Source: JADJOY01 sp016713535 [NCBI: Deltaproteobacteria bacterium] (GTDB taxonomy: Bacteria; JADJOY01). From it: a stretch of DNA of 64,000 nucleotides. How positions within the stretch are numbered: the first letter of the stretch is position 1; the number at the start of each line of letters is the position of its first letter. The notes beneath the pieces are model-generated. The model made no database searches. It had not been told where the DNA came from and was given only the letters and a program-made list of their open reading frames with translations. Position numbers and translations under genes: made by a program. The DNA lies in the NCBI GenBank assembly GCA_016713535.1, contig JADJOY010000009.1, positions 1 through 64,000 of the forward strand, written 5' to 3'. Shown in pieces: positions 45,147 through 53,942 of the stretch.

Positions 45147-45959
45147 ATGGCATCCGAGCGCCCGCATCGAATCGTCTCGTGGAACGTGAACGGTATCCGC
45201 GCCGTCGCGAAGAAGGGTTTTCGCGACTGGCTCGACTCGAGCGGTGCCGAGATCGTGGGTCTGCAGGAAGTCCGCGCGAGCCACGACCAGATCCCTCCCG
45301 ACGTCCACGGGCTCGACGGCTGGCACTATCACTGGGTGTGCGCCGAGCGCGCCGGCTACAGCGGTGTCGGGCTCATGGCGCGGCGCCCCCACGACGAGGT
45401 GCGCTGCACCCTCGGCGTGCGCACCCTCGACTGCGAGGGGCGGCTCGTCATGGCGCGCTTCGGCGCGCTCACGGTGGTCAACGGCTACTTCCCGAACGGC
45501 AACGGACCCGACCGCGACAACAGCCGCATTCCCTTCAAGCTGCGCTTCTACAAGAAGCTCTTCGAGGTGCTCGAGGCGGAGAAGGCGCGCGGCGCGCGGA
45601 TCCTGGTGATGGGCGACTTCAACACCGCCCACGAGGAGATCGACATCGCGCGGCCGAAGGAGAACCGCGAGACCAGCGGCTTCACCGCGATCGAGCGCAA
45701 GGAGATGTCGCGCTGGCTCGCGAAGGGCTGGGTCGACACCTTCCGCCACTTCGAGAAGGGCGCCGGCCACTACACGTGGTGGAGCCAGCGCTTTGGCGTG
45801 CGCGAGAAGAACATCGGCTGGCGCATCGACTACGTGCTGGCGTCGCCCGCGGCGATGGAGTTCGTGCGCGGCGCCGCGATCCATCCCGAGATCAAGGGAT
45901 CCGACCACTGCCCGATCAGCGTCGACGTCGACGACGCGATCTTCCGAGGTTCGCCATGA
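45147..45959 (+). CDS. xthA: Exodeoxyribonuclease III
   Basis: The 270-residue cytosolic enzyme repairs abasic sites and degrades 3' ends. It has the exonuclease III/AP endonuclease set: IVSWNVNGIRA, EIVGLQEVRA with the metal Glu, YFPNGN, RILVMGDFNTAH with the catalytic Asp/Asn, NIGWRIDYVLAS and the terminal GSDHCPISVDV histidine. CAGGAG just upstream favours ATG 45147 over in-frame ATG 45093 or 45108. Its TGA overlaps the start of the DUF1820 gene, so the two are cotranslated. Confidence 0.95.
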   Translation: MASERPHRIVSWNVNGIRAVAKKGFRDWLDSSGAEIVGLQEVRASHDQIPPDVHGLDGWHYHWVCAERAGYSGVGLMARRPHDEVRCTLGVRTLDCEGRLVMARFGALTVVNGYFPNGNGPDRDNSRIPFKLRFYKKLFEVLEAEKARGARILVMGDFNTAHEEIDIARPKENRETSGFTAIERKEMSRWLAKGWVDTFRHFEKGAGHYTWWSQRFGVREKNIGWRIDYVLASPAAMEFVRGAAIHPEIKGSDHCPISVDVDDAIFRGSP

Positions 45960-46336
45960 GCACCCCCAAGCCCAGCGCCACCAAGAAGAAGACCTACCGC
46001 GTGCGGTTCCAGAACGAGGGGCGGATCTTCGAGATCTACGCCCGCGAGGTGGGCCAGGGAATGCTGTTCGGCTTCGTCGAGGTGGCGGACCTGGTGTGGG
46101 GCACCAAGTCGAGCGTCATCATCGACCCGAGCGAGCAAGAGCTGCGCAACGAGTTCGCGGGGGTCACGCGCATCCACATCCCGATGCACGCGCTGGTGCG
46201 CATCGACGAGGTCGAGAAGAGCGGCACCGGCAAGATCGTCGCGCTGCCGGGCGCGGCGGGCGCCAAGGGTGGCGGCTCGTCGGCGCCGGTGCCGATCTAC
46301 ACGCCCACGCCCAGGGGGCCGGGCGCGGGCGGCTGA
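45956..46336 (+). CDS. DUF1820-family protein
   Basis: The 126-residue product matches the DUF1820 pattern closely: TYRVRFQNEGRIFEIYAREV, GMLFGFVEVADLVWGTKSSV, IDPSEQELRNEFAGVTRIHI, then PMHALVRIDEVEKSGTGKIV. A glycine/proline-rich tail of about 25 residues is added. The molecular role is unknown; the family occurs in gammaproteobacteria and related lineages. It overlaps xthA by four bases, which suggests coexpression with DNA repair but does not prove a shared function. Confidence 0.9.
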   Translation: MSTPKPSATKKKTYRVRFQNEGRIFEIYAREVGQGMLFGFVEVADLVWGTKSSVIIDPSEQELRNEFAGVTRIHIPMHALVRIDEVEKSGTGKIVALPGAAGAKGGGSSAPVPIYTPTPRGPGAGG

Positions 46337-46352
46337 GCGGGCGCGACCGGTG

Positions 46353-48641
46353 ATGGGTCGGGCGGCGCGCCGCCGCATCCGGCGCCTCGCGTGCGCGGCG
46401 CTCGCGCTGGCGAGCGGGTGCTCGTCCGGCTCGGGCCCCGACGCCGCGGGCGGGGGCGCCGTGACCTCGGCGCCGCCGGTGGTGGCGGTCGAGCCCGCGG
46501 CGGGCAGCGACGGGCTGGCGACGAGCGCCGTGTTCCGGGTGCGCTTCGCGGGCGCGGTCGACGTGGCCGCGGCCGCGACGCGGATCCACCTCGTGGTCGC
46601 GGGGCGCGCGGCTCGAGCGCGGGTGCGCGCCGGTGGCGTGGACGATGCTTCGATCGCGATCGATCCGGTCGAGCGGCTGCCGGGCGACGCGGCGGTCGAG
46701 GTGCGGCTCGACGCGGGGCTGGCCACGCGCGACGGCGCGACGCTCGCAACGCCGCTCGCGTTCCGCTATCGCACCGGGGCGGGCGCCGCGGGTCCGCAGG
46801 TCGCGTTCGATCCGCTCGCCGGCGAGCTCCGCCCGTTCCCGAGCGACCTCTTCACCACCGCCGACCGGACCCGCCCGGGCGGGCGGCGGATCGACGTCTG
46901 GAACACCGCGCTGCCGTCCTTCATCGGCCTCGAGCGCGAAGGCGAGCTCGACGGCTTCGACCCGTCGAGCCGGATGATGATCGCGCTGTCGGGGCCGATC
47001 GAGCTCGCGAGCTTGCCGCCCGACGACGCGAGCGCGGACCCGGCGGCGAGCGTGATCCTGACCGTGGCCGATCCGGCGGCGCCCGACTTCGGCGTGCCGA
47101 TCCCGTTCCTCGCTCGCTACGAGCCGCTCGGCCTCACCCTCGACCCGCCGAGCCACACGCTCATGATCCGCGCGCTGCGCCCGCTCGCCACCGGCACCCG
47201 GCACGCGCTGGTGGTGACGCGCCGGCTGCGCGGCGCGGACGGCGGCGAGCTCGAACCCTCGGCGACGCTGCAGGCGGCCCTCGCCGGCGAGCGCGGCACG
47301 GCGCTCGGCAACCCGCGCCTCGAGACCTACGCCGCGGGCCTTCGCGACACCGCCGACGCGCTCTCGGCAGTGCTTCCCCTCGGCCGCGAGGACCTCGCCG
47401 GGATGACCGCGTTCACCACCGCCTCCCACGAGGCGCTCACGGCGCGGCTCGTGCGGCTGGTGGACGCCGAGGTCCGCACCGCGGCGGCAAAGCCCCCGCG
47501 CTTTCGTGTCGAGTCCACCGAGGTCCGCGGCGACGAGGTGATCGTCCACGGCCAGCTCTCGGCCTACGACTTCCGCGGCGAAGACGGCCGGCTGGTCGAC
47601 GCCCGCTTCGCGAGCGTGCCGGTCACCGCTCCCCCCGTGGAGCTCGGCGTGCTGCTCTCGCTGCCGGAGCGCGCGCGGCGGGCGCCGGTGGTGATCTACG
47701 GCCACGGCATCGACGCCTCGAAGGAGCAGGTCCTCGACTACTCGGACGCGATGGCCGCGGCGGGGCTGGCGACGATCGGCATCGACTTCGTCGAGCACGG
47801 CACGCGCTACACCGGCTCGCTGCTGCCCGCGCTCTCCTTCTTCCACGTCGACGACCTGCCGGCGATGAAGGACAGCGTGCGCCAGACGATCGCCGACCTG
47901 GTCGAGCTCGAGCGCTGCGTGGCGACCGGCCTGAACGGCCTCGACGTGCTGCCGCTCGGCGCTCCCGACGGCGTTCCCGACCTCGACGGCGAGCGCATCG
48001 CCTACCTCGGCGAGTCGTTCGGCGGCATCCTCGGCACGCTCTTCGTCGCCGTCGATCCCGCCCTCGACGCCGCGGTCCTCATGATCGCCGGCGGCACCTG
48101 GACCGACGTGATCACCGAGGAGCTCAAGCTCCAGCCCGGCTTCGGCGGCTTCGACTTCCTCGCCGACCTGGCCCACGCCACTCACCTGCCGACCGGCCTC
48201 GTCTACACCGCGATCGCCGCGGCGCAGAACGTCCTCGCTCCCGGCGACCCGCTCGCCTACGCGCCGCACGTCCTCGCCGAGCGCTTCCCCGGCGCCGCGC
48301 CGGCGATGCCGCTGATGCAGCTCGAGGTCATCGACGACGACGTGGTGCCCAACCCGTCCAACGAGTCGCTCGCCCGCGCGCTCGGCCTCCCCCAGCTCGT
48401 GCCCGCGCACCGCGACGTCGTGGGCCTCGCGCGCGCGCCCTACCCCGCCGCCGGCAACGGTCCTGGCGAGCTCACCGCCGGGCTGGTCCAGTACCGCACC
48501 TTCCTCGACGGCAGCGTCGCCACCCACACCGGCGTCGCCTTCGCCAAGGACCTCCACCAGCACGTCGGCGAGTTCCTGGCCGAAGCGCTCACCTCCCGCG
48601 GCCCCACCATCCTCCCGCCCCCCGCCGATCGTCCGCGCTGA
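46353..48641 (+). CDS. Large lipase-like lipoprotein with Ig-like and alpha/beta-hydrolase domains
   Basis: The 762-residue product has a lipobox (LALASGC, Cys23), then an Ig-like module (VVAVEPAAGSDGLATSAVFR) and a region with AFDPLAGELRPFPSDLFTTA matching the FPND segment of the protein at 15059-17158. The hydrolase core has APVVIYGHGIDASKEQVLDY and the nucleophile elbow YLGESFGGILGTL, followed by a likely acid loop QLEVIDDDVVPN and a late DLHQHVGEF histidine. It should be a cell-surface lipase or esterase. It starts 16 bases after the DUF1820 stop. Confidence 0.85.
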   Translation: MGRAARRRIRRLACAALALASGCSSGSGPDAAGGGAVTSAPPVVAVEPAAGSDGLATSAVFRVRFAGAVDVAAAATRIHLVVAGRAARARVRAGGVDDASIAIDPVERLPGDAAVEVRLDAGLATRDGATLATPLAFRYRTGAGAAGPQVAFDPLAGELRPFPSDLFTTADRTRPGGRRIDVWNTALPSFIGLEREGELDGFDPSSRMMIALSGPIELASLPPDDASADPAASVILTVADPAAPDFGVPIPFLARYEPLGLTLDPPSHTLMIRALRPLATGTRHALVVTRRLRGADGGELEPSATLQAALAGERGTALGNPRLETYAAGLRDTADALSAVLPLGREDLAGMTAFTTASHEALTARLVRLVDAEVRTAAAKPPRFRVESTEVRGDEVIVHGQLSAYDFRGEDGRLVDARFASVPVTAPPVELGVLLSLPERARRAPVVIYGHGIDASKEQVLDYSDAMAAAGLATIGIDFVEHGTRYTGSLLPALSFFHVDDLPAMKDSVRQTIADLVELERCVATGLNGLDVLPLGAPDGVPDLDGERIAYLGESFGGILGTLFVAVDPALDAAVLMIAGGTWTDVITEELKLQPGFGGFDFLADLAHATHLPTGLVYTAIAAAQNVLAPGDPLAYAPHVLAERFPGAAPAMPLMQLEVIDDDVVPNPSNESLARALGLPQLVPAHRDVVGLARAPYPAAGNGPGELTAGLVQYRTFLDGSVATHTGVAFAKDLHQHVGEFLAEALTSRGPTILPPPADRPR

Positions 48642-48651
48642 CCCACCCGTT

Positions 48652-48684
48652 GGGGGCTGGGGGGGGGGCGGGGGGGGGGCGGGG
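48652..48684 (+). repeat. Long G-run tract, potential G-quadruplex
   Basis: Four guanine runs of 5, 10, 10 and 4 bases are separated by CT, C and C. This is an extreme G4-forming pattern just after the stop of the lipase-like gene. The exact run lengths may be affected by sequencing. A 17-bp direct repeat, CCCGCTCGGCCGCCGAT, follows at 48685-48701 and 48718-48734. Confidence 0.7.
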
Positions 48685-48859
48685 CCCGCTCGGCCGCCGA
48701 TCGTCTCGACGACGCGCCCCGCTCGGCCGCCGATTCTTCCCGTAGGGGCGGGGCCCGTCCCCGCCCGCAGCTCCGAATCACGCCTCCCAGAGGCCCCCAG
48801 ACGCCCCAAGACAGCCCCTTTTGCCCCGAGTCCCGCGAAAACCCGTCTGTGGAGCTTTA

Positions 48860-48917
48860 GCTTTACAAATTTGTAGAGCATCAGCTTTACGATTTTGTAT
48901 AGCAAGTGCTTTACAAC
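48860..48917. promoter_or_regulatory. Tandem AT-rich palindromes with 24-bp period (probable operator array)
   Basis: Two near-perfect 20-bp palindromes, GCTTTACAAATTTGTAGAGC (48860-48879) and GCTTTACGATTTTGTATAGC (48884-48903), are followed by a half-site GCTTTACAA (48908-48916). The starts are exactly 24 bp apart, separated by 4-base spacers ATCA and AAGT. The AT content stands out sharply from the surroundings. The array lies about 50 bases upstream of the secreted EEP gene and is probably bound by a dimeric repressor. The regulator is not identified; a HigA-like HTH protein is encoded at 51000-51353. Confidence 0.7.
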
Positions 48918-48967
48918 CGGGCCGCCGCGATGCGCCGCGTCGAGGCCATCTGTACAATCGAAGGACC

Positions 48968-50906
48968 ATGAAACGCGCGCCGCTCCTGGTCCTCGTCGCC
49001 CTCTTCTTCGCTGGCCTCCTGCCCATCCCGAGCCGCCTCGACTCGCTCTCGACCGCCCTCGCTCGGCCCGTGGTTCCCGAGCGAGCCGCCGCCGCCCGTC
49101 ACGCTGCCCGCCGGCATCCACGTCCGCGCCGGCTCGTGGAACCTCTACGGCGGAAACTGGGCGAACGCCGCCACCATCGGCGCCGCGCTCGCCCCCCTCG
49201 ACCTCGACGTCGTCGGTCTCCAGGAAGACCCGAGCGCCGCCCTCACCGCCGACGTCGCCACCGCCGCGGGCTTCCCGTACGCCTATCACGGCGACCACGG
49301 CGAGGCGTTGATCTCGAAGACGCCGCTCACCGAGACCGAGTGGTTCACCCTCGCCACCGGGCGCACCTTCACCCGCGCCCACACCCTGATCGGTGGCGTC
49401 GACTTCGCGATCTACTCGGTGCACACCGACTGGAACGTCGACGGCAACCGCGACTGCCGCGAGCTCGTCGACAGCTACCTCTCGGTCGATCCGACCCCGT
49501 ACAAGATCGTGGTCGGCGACTTCAACGACGAGCACTTCTCCGACCAGATCACGATGCTCGAGGAGGTCCTCACCGACTCGTGGACCACGCTCGGCTGGTA
49601 CCCGGGCCAGCACGTCAGCTGGCCGTCGAAGCGCTTCGACGGCTCGGAGGGGAGCCAGCTCATCGACCTGATCTTCACCAGCACCGCCGCCGGCGCGATC
49701 GTCGTGGCCGGCGACGTCGTGAAGCTCACGCCGGTGCCGTCCGACCACAAGCCGGTGTGGGCCGAGCTGCTCTTCTCCGCCGACCCCGGCGCACCCTTCA
49801 CCGAGGATCCGTTCGCCGAGCAGCGCCGCCCCGACTACGGCTTCCCGCCCGTCGGCTCGCGCCCCGCGAACCTCCTCGCCAACCCGGGCTTCGAGTCGAA
49901 CCTGGCGAGCTGGAACGCCGAGGGCGGCATGACCGCCACCAGCGCCCGCGAGAACCAGGTGGCGCACGCGGGCAGCCTGTTCGCGACCGGCCAGGGCGGC
50001 TGCTCGGGGACGCGCTCGAAGGCGCGCCAGACCGTGAGCCTCACGAGCCAGGCGAGCGCCATCGACCAGGGGCGCGGCCAGCTCCTGGTCTCGGGCTGGA
50101 TGACCACCGGCTACCAGACGATCTCCGACGCTTACGGCTCGAGCAACCAGGTGCGCCCGTACGACGAGGCCGAGATCCGCGTCGAGATGAAGGACGGCGC
50201 CGGGAAGCTGCTCGGCGTCGAGGCCTCGAGCCGCCGCGACACCCTCGACTGGTTCCCGTACTACGCCACGATCCACGTCCCGCCCGGCACCCGCAGCGCC
50301 ACGATGGTGCTCACCTCGACGCGGAACTACGTGAACCTGCTCTCCAACGACGCGATGTTCGACGACGTCTACCTGGGCTTCGAGGCGCTCGGCGCGCCGC
50401 ACGAGGTGCTCGCCGGGAACCTGCTCACGAACCCCGAGGCCGAGCTCGGCAACACCAGCGGCTGGACCGTGACCGGCGCGGTGAGCGCCTTCGTGGACAT
50501 GAACCTCCACACCGACGTCTATCCGCTCAAGAGCGCCTCGGGCGACGGGTTCTTCATCACCGGGTTCGGCAACACGGCACCCGCGGCGATGGTGCAGGAC
50601 GTGGATCTCTCGAGCCAGGCGGGGCGGATCGACCTCGACCAGCTCTCGATCCGCTGGGGCGGCAGCCTGCGCAGCTACGAGTCGCTCGCCGCGGCGGGGC
50701 TCGAGGTGGAGTTCCTCGACGCGGGGAACGGCTCGCTCGGAAGCGTCGCGATCGCGCCGAGCGCCGCCGCAGAGTGGACGACCCACCAGCGCAAGGACGC
50801 CGTGCCGCCCGGCACCCGCAAGGCGCGCTTCACCGCCAGCTACGCGGGCGGCGCCGCCGACCAGGGGCTCTTCGACCTGCTCTACCTGGCGCCCGTGCAG
50901 CGGTAG
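48968..50906 (+). pseudogene. Secreted endonuclease/exonuclease/phosphatase-family protein, frameshifted after the signal peptide
   Basis: ATG 48968, with AAGGA upstream, starts a signal peptide (APLLVLVALFFAGLLPIPSR). A +1 change at about 49060-49090 is needed to enter the main frame, which shows the EEP fold: VRAGSWNLYGGNW, LDVVGLQEDPSA, YSVHTDWNVDGNR, IVVGDFNDEHF and VPSDHKPVWAELLF. Two carbohydrate-binding-like modules follow (NLLANPGFESNLASWNAEGG and NLLTNPEAELGNTSGWTVTG). A secreted DNase or phosphodiesterase/sphingomyelinase-like enzyme is likely. No convincing start exists in the main frame before 49308, so the shift is needed for a full protein. Confidence 0.8.
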
Positions 50907-50922
50907 CGCGCCGCGACCTCCG

Positions 50923-50996
50923 CCTGGAGGGTCGTCGCTTCGTCGACGACCCCAGGCCGATCCCTGGGGCGGCCGACGAAGCGGCCGCCCTCCAGG
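50923..50996. repeat. Double-hairpin inverted repeat, third full copy (ACGAAG loops)
   Basis: Outer arms are CCTGGAGGG (50923-50931) and CCCTCCAGG (50988-50996). The inner hairpins are TCGTCG-CTTCGT-CGACGA (50932-50949) and CGGCCG-ACGAAG-CGGCCG (50970-50987). The 20-base spacer is itself a stem-loop (CCCCAGG...CCTGGGG). The architecture is identical to the copies at 6394 and 14229, but both stems are new and the loop is ACGAAG. It fills most of the 93-base gap between convergent genes. Confidence 0.9.
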
Positions 50997-50999
50997 GGA

Positions 51000-51353
51000 T
51001 CACCGCCGCCGCGGGTGGCGCTCGCGCCAGGCGTCCCAGTCCTGCTGGAGCCGCATCCACTCGTTGGCGTCGATGCCCGTGGCGCGGCCGAGCCTGAGCG
51101 CGCTGTCGGTGGTCATGCGGCGCTTCCCGCGCACCAGCTCGGACACGTAGGACACCGACACATCGAGCTCGCGCGCCAGCGCCGCCTCGGTCACGGCGCG
51201 CGGCACCAGGTACCGATCACGGAGCACCTCGCCCGGGCGCGGCGGGGGCGGCGGCTCGGGCGGCGGCGGAACGTCGCTCTTGGGTCTCGCGGGTGCGGGC
51301 TTCTCGCCGACACGGCGGCGCGGCCGTTCGGGTGGAGTTTCGTCGGAGGACAT
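51000..51353 (-). CDS. XRE/HigA-type helix-turn-helix protein without adjacent toxin
   Basis: The 117-residue product has a proline-rich basic N terminus (PPPPEPPPPPRPGEVLRDRY) and a HigA-like helix-turn-helix: PRAVTEAALARELDVSVSYV, then SELVRGKRRMTTDSALRLGR and TGIDANEWMRLQQDWDAWR. In HigBA modules the toxin gene lies beside the antitoxin, but the neighbours here are an SGNH hydrolase and the EEP gene. It may be an orphan antitoxin or a plain regulator, perhaps of the palindromes at 48860-48917. Confidence 0.88.
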   Translation of the reverse strand: MSSDETPPERPRRRVGEKPAPARPKSDVPPPPEPPPPPRPGEVLRDRYLVPRAVTEAALARELDVSVSYVSELVRGKRRMTTDSALRLGRATGIDANEWMRLQQDWDAWRERHPRRR

Positions 51354-51362
51354 GCCGGAAGC

Positions 51363-52457
51363 TTACGTGCTCGGGCGCACGGTGCCACCTCGGCTCGCGG
51401 CGAGTTGCTCGATGAACGCGGCGATCGGAGCGGTGGCGCGGGCGTGGCCGGCGACGGTCCAGTGGAGGTCGTGGGCGTGGTAGTCGGAGTCGAGCCGCGC
51501 CGGATCGAACACGGTGCGCAGGTCGAGGAGCGGTAACCCGCTCTCGGCCGCGATCCGCGCCACCGTGTCGAGCTTCGTCGCGCACGCCCGCGCCGCGTCG
51601 CCGCCCGTGAAGCAACCCTTGTGGGGCACGAGCACGAGGCCGATCGGTAGCTCCCACGAGCGCGCATCGGCGGCGAGGCGGCGATAGAGCGCGTTCGTGA
51701 GCCGTACCGCGTCGGGGCTGAGCGGCTCGTCGAGGGCATTGAGCCCGGGGGCACCCGCCGCGCTGACACGCTTCTCCGGCGAGCGCGCGGCGCGCAGCCT
51801 GAGCCGTCCCACGATCTGCGAGTGCGAGGTGATCCAGCGGTAGGCGGGCTGCTCGACCAGCCACGGCAAGCGCTTGGGCGGTGGGTGCGCCATGTCGGCG
51901 GGGACCGCGCGGGTGAGCGCCGCGCCGTCGGCGGCGAGCCGAAACGGCCGGCACTCGCGGTCGTCGCGCGGGTCGTTGGCGAAGAAGGTCACGAGCGCCA
52001 CGTCGGGCCTCGCACCCGAGGCGACGAGGTCCTCGAGCCGCGCCAGGTGCTGGCCGGTGCCGTGGCCGCCGATGCCGAGGTTCCAGGCGTCCCACTCGCC
52101 CGCTCCCGCCGCGGCGAGGGCGCCCGGCAGCCGGGCCACGAAGGTCTCGCCGTCGGCGACTCCCTCGCCGAACACCATCGAGTCGCCGACCACCGCCACG
52201 GTGCGCGCTCCCGCGCGCGGCCCAGAGCCGCTCGTGCGCCGGCCCCGCTCGTCGACATGGAACGTGTGGCGGAAGTCGGCGGTGGTGATGACGCCGTCGC
52301 TGCCGGCGGTGAGCTCGGTGCAGTAGCGCTCCGAGGTGCGAAAGCGCGGCGAGTTGAGCGGCACCGGCGCCGCGAGGGCGAGCAGCGCCTCGAGCGCCGC
52401 GACGGTTCCCAGCGTGAAGCTCAGCACGGCGCCGAGCCGCGCGAGCCAGCGCTTCAC
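51363..52457 (-). CDS. Membrane-anchored SGNH/GDSL hydrolase-family protein
   Basis: The 364-residue product starts with a hydrophobic anchor or signal (LGAVLSFTLGTVAALEALLA). SGNH blocks follow: VAVVGDSMVFGEGV (block I Ser), NLGIGGHGTGQ (Gly), VTFFANDPRDD (Asn) and DLHWTVAGHA (block V Asp/His). It may act on acetyl groups of surface polymers or on lipids. It overlaps the UbiB-like kinase gene by four bases and is translated after it. Confidence 0.87.
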   Translation of the reverse strand: MKRWLARLGAVLSFTLGTVAALEALLALAAPVPLNSPRFRTSERYCTELTAGSDGVITTADFRHTFHVDERGRRTSGSGPRAGARTVAVVGDSMVFGEGVADGETFVARLPGALAAAGAGEWDAWNLGIGGHGTGQHLARLEDLVASGARPDVALVTFFANDPRDDRECRPFRLAADGAALTRAVPADMAHPPPKRLPWLVEQPAYRWITSHSQIVGRLRLRAARSPEKRVSAAGAPGLNALDEPLSPDAVRLTNALYRRLAADARSWELPIGLVLVPHKGCFTGGDAARACATKLDTVARIAAESGLPLLDLRTVFDPARLDSDYHAHDLHWTVAGHARATAPIAAFIEQLAASRGGTVRPST

Positions 52458-53827
52458 GACGCCGGAGGCGGCGGGATCACGAGCGAGCCCGGCTCCGCCG
52501 TCTCGAGGATGAGCTGCATCGCGTAGGGCGCGCCCACGATCAGCGGATCGAGCGTGTAGTCGAGGGAGACACAGAGCCCGAGCAGCAGCAGCATGCTGCG
52601 CTCGATGTAGAAGTACCCCTCGGGGTACTGGAACGAGCGCGCCAGATCACGAAACGACACGTCGAGCTGCTTGAGGTCGGTGAAGTCCTTGATGATCTCG
52701 GGGTTGAGCTTGGCGAGATCCTCGGGCCGGTAGCGCAAGAGCTTCTCGAAGTAGTGCTTGACCGAGCGCTCGAACACCGCGCGATCACCGGTGACGGACT
52801 CGAAGCCCATGATCTCCACACCTTCGAGCACGAGCTGGTCGTTCCGCGAGATGTAGCCGAGGAACACCTTGCGCATGCCCTTCATGAGCGGCTCGCGCAC
52901 CGGCTCGACGGCGCCGAAGTCGAGAACCACGAGCTTCGGCCCGGGGCGCACCAGGAAGTTCCCGGGGTGCGGGTCGGCGTGGATGAGCCGATCCTTGAGC
53001 ACCTGCTTGAAGAACACCTGCGCCAGCTTCTTCACCACCGCGGCGGGCTCGATGCCCGCCTCCATCAGCACCCGCCGGTTGCCGATCTTGATGCCCTCCA
53101 TGAACGTCATGGCGAGCACCCGGCCGCTCGTGTATTCGGGCACCACCTCGGGGCAGAGCACGTCCGGGTCGTCGGCGAAGTTGGCGGCGAAGGTCGCCAT
53201 GTTGCGCGCCTCCGAGCGGTAGTCGAGCTCGCGGCGCACCACATCGGCGATCTGGTCGCGGATGCGGTGGTAGTGGAAGTCGGGGAAGAAGAAGTCGAGG
53301 ATGCGCGTGACGCGGGTGAGGACCTTGAGGTCCATCTCCACGATCTTCTCGATGTCGGGGTACTGGACCTTGATCGCGAGGTCGCGCCCTTGCGCATCGG
53401 TGGCGCGGTGCACCTGACCGAGCGAAGCCGACGCGAGCGGCACCGGCTCGAGCATGAGCCCGAGCTCTTGCGGGCTCTTGCCGAACTCCTCGCGGAAGCG
53501 CCGCTCGATGTCCTTGTACGGGTGCGGCGGCACCGCGTCCTGGAGGCCCACCAGCTTCTCGCCGAAGGCGCTCGGCAGGATGCCGCCCATCACGCTCAGC
53601 ACCTGGCCGAGCTTGATGTAGACCGCCTTGAGCTCGAGGATGCCGGTCAGGACGCGATCGGCGTTTTTCTCGTGGAGGCGCTCGGCGTACGCGCGGATGC
53701 GGTCCGCGCCGAGGAGCTTGTAGAGCAGATAGAGCGAGAGATAGCTCGCGAGCACCCGCGCCGCGAGCCAGTTGGCGCGCAGATAACGGATCGCGTTCCG
53801 GATCTCGCTCGCGAGCACCTCGCGCAT
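52454..53827 (-). CDS. UbiB/ABC1 (AarF)-family atypical kinase
   Basis: The 457-residue product has the family hallmarks: KLGQVLS (KxGQ), the Ala-rich loop PLASASLGQVHRA, Lys in AIKVQYP, the catalytic HADPHPGNFLV and the metal-binding DFGAVE. A C-terminal hydrophobic stretch (SMLLLLGLCVSLDYTLDPLI) may associate with membrane. These proteins support quinone or other isoprenoid-lipid synthesis through an ATPase or kinase activity. No ubiquinone genes lie nearby, so the exact role is open. The SGNH gene follows with a four-base overlap. Confidence 0.93.
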   Translation of the reverse strand: MREVLASEIRNAIRYLRANWLAARVLASYLSLYLLYKLLGADRIRAYAERLHEKNADRVLTGILELKAVYIKLGQVLSVMGGILPSAFGEKLVGLQDAVPPHPYKDIERRFREEFGKSPQELGLMLEPVPLASASLGQVHRATDAQGRDLAIKVQYPDIEKIVEMDLKVLTRVTRILDFFFPDFHYHRIRDQIADVVRRELDYRSEARNMATFAANFADDPDVLCPEVVPEYTSGRVLAMTFMEGIKIGNRRVLMEAGIEPAAVVKKLAQVFFKQVLKDRLIHADPHPGNFLVRPGPKLVVLDFGAVEPVREPLMKGMRKVFLGYISRNDQLVLEGVEIMGFESVTGDRAVFERSVKHYFEKLLRYRPEDLAKLNPEIIKDFTDLKQLDVSFRDLARSFQYPEGYFYIERSMLLLLGLCVSLDYTLDPLIVGAPYAMQLILETAEPGSLVIPPPPAS

Positions 53828-53942
53828 GGTCGTCGCAGTCCCCGCCCGTGGGATACCACATCACCGCCGCGCCGCCGTGACGGGCGGGACGGTTGCGGCG
53901 GTGGCGACGTGTGCGAGAGGCTCGGAGATGAGGAGACGCCGT

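Noticed and set aside
48860-48903. BlaI/CopY-type operator (TACA-N2-TGTA)
   Set aside because: The palindrome has TACA-N4-TGTA, so the spacing does not match and no BlaI-type gene is nearby.
48953-48958. TACAAT as -10 box for the secreted EEP gene
   Set aside because: Transcription would start within about three bases of the ATG and lose the ribosome site; no -35 is visible.
46164-50786. Very long minus-strand open frame of about 1,540 codons
   Set aside because: It is antisense to the lipase-like and EEP genes, has no domain or signal peptide, and is rich in Arg, Gly, Ala and Glu as expected from a GC-rich shadow frame.
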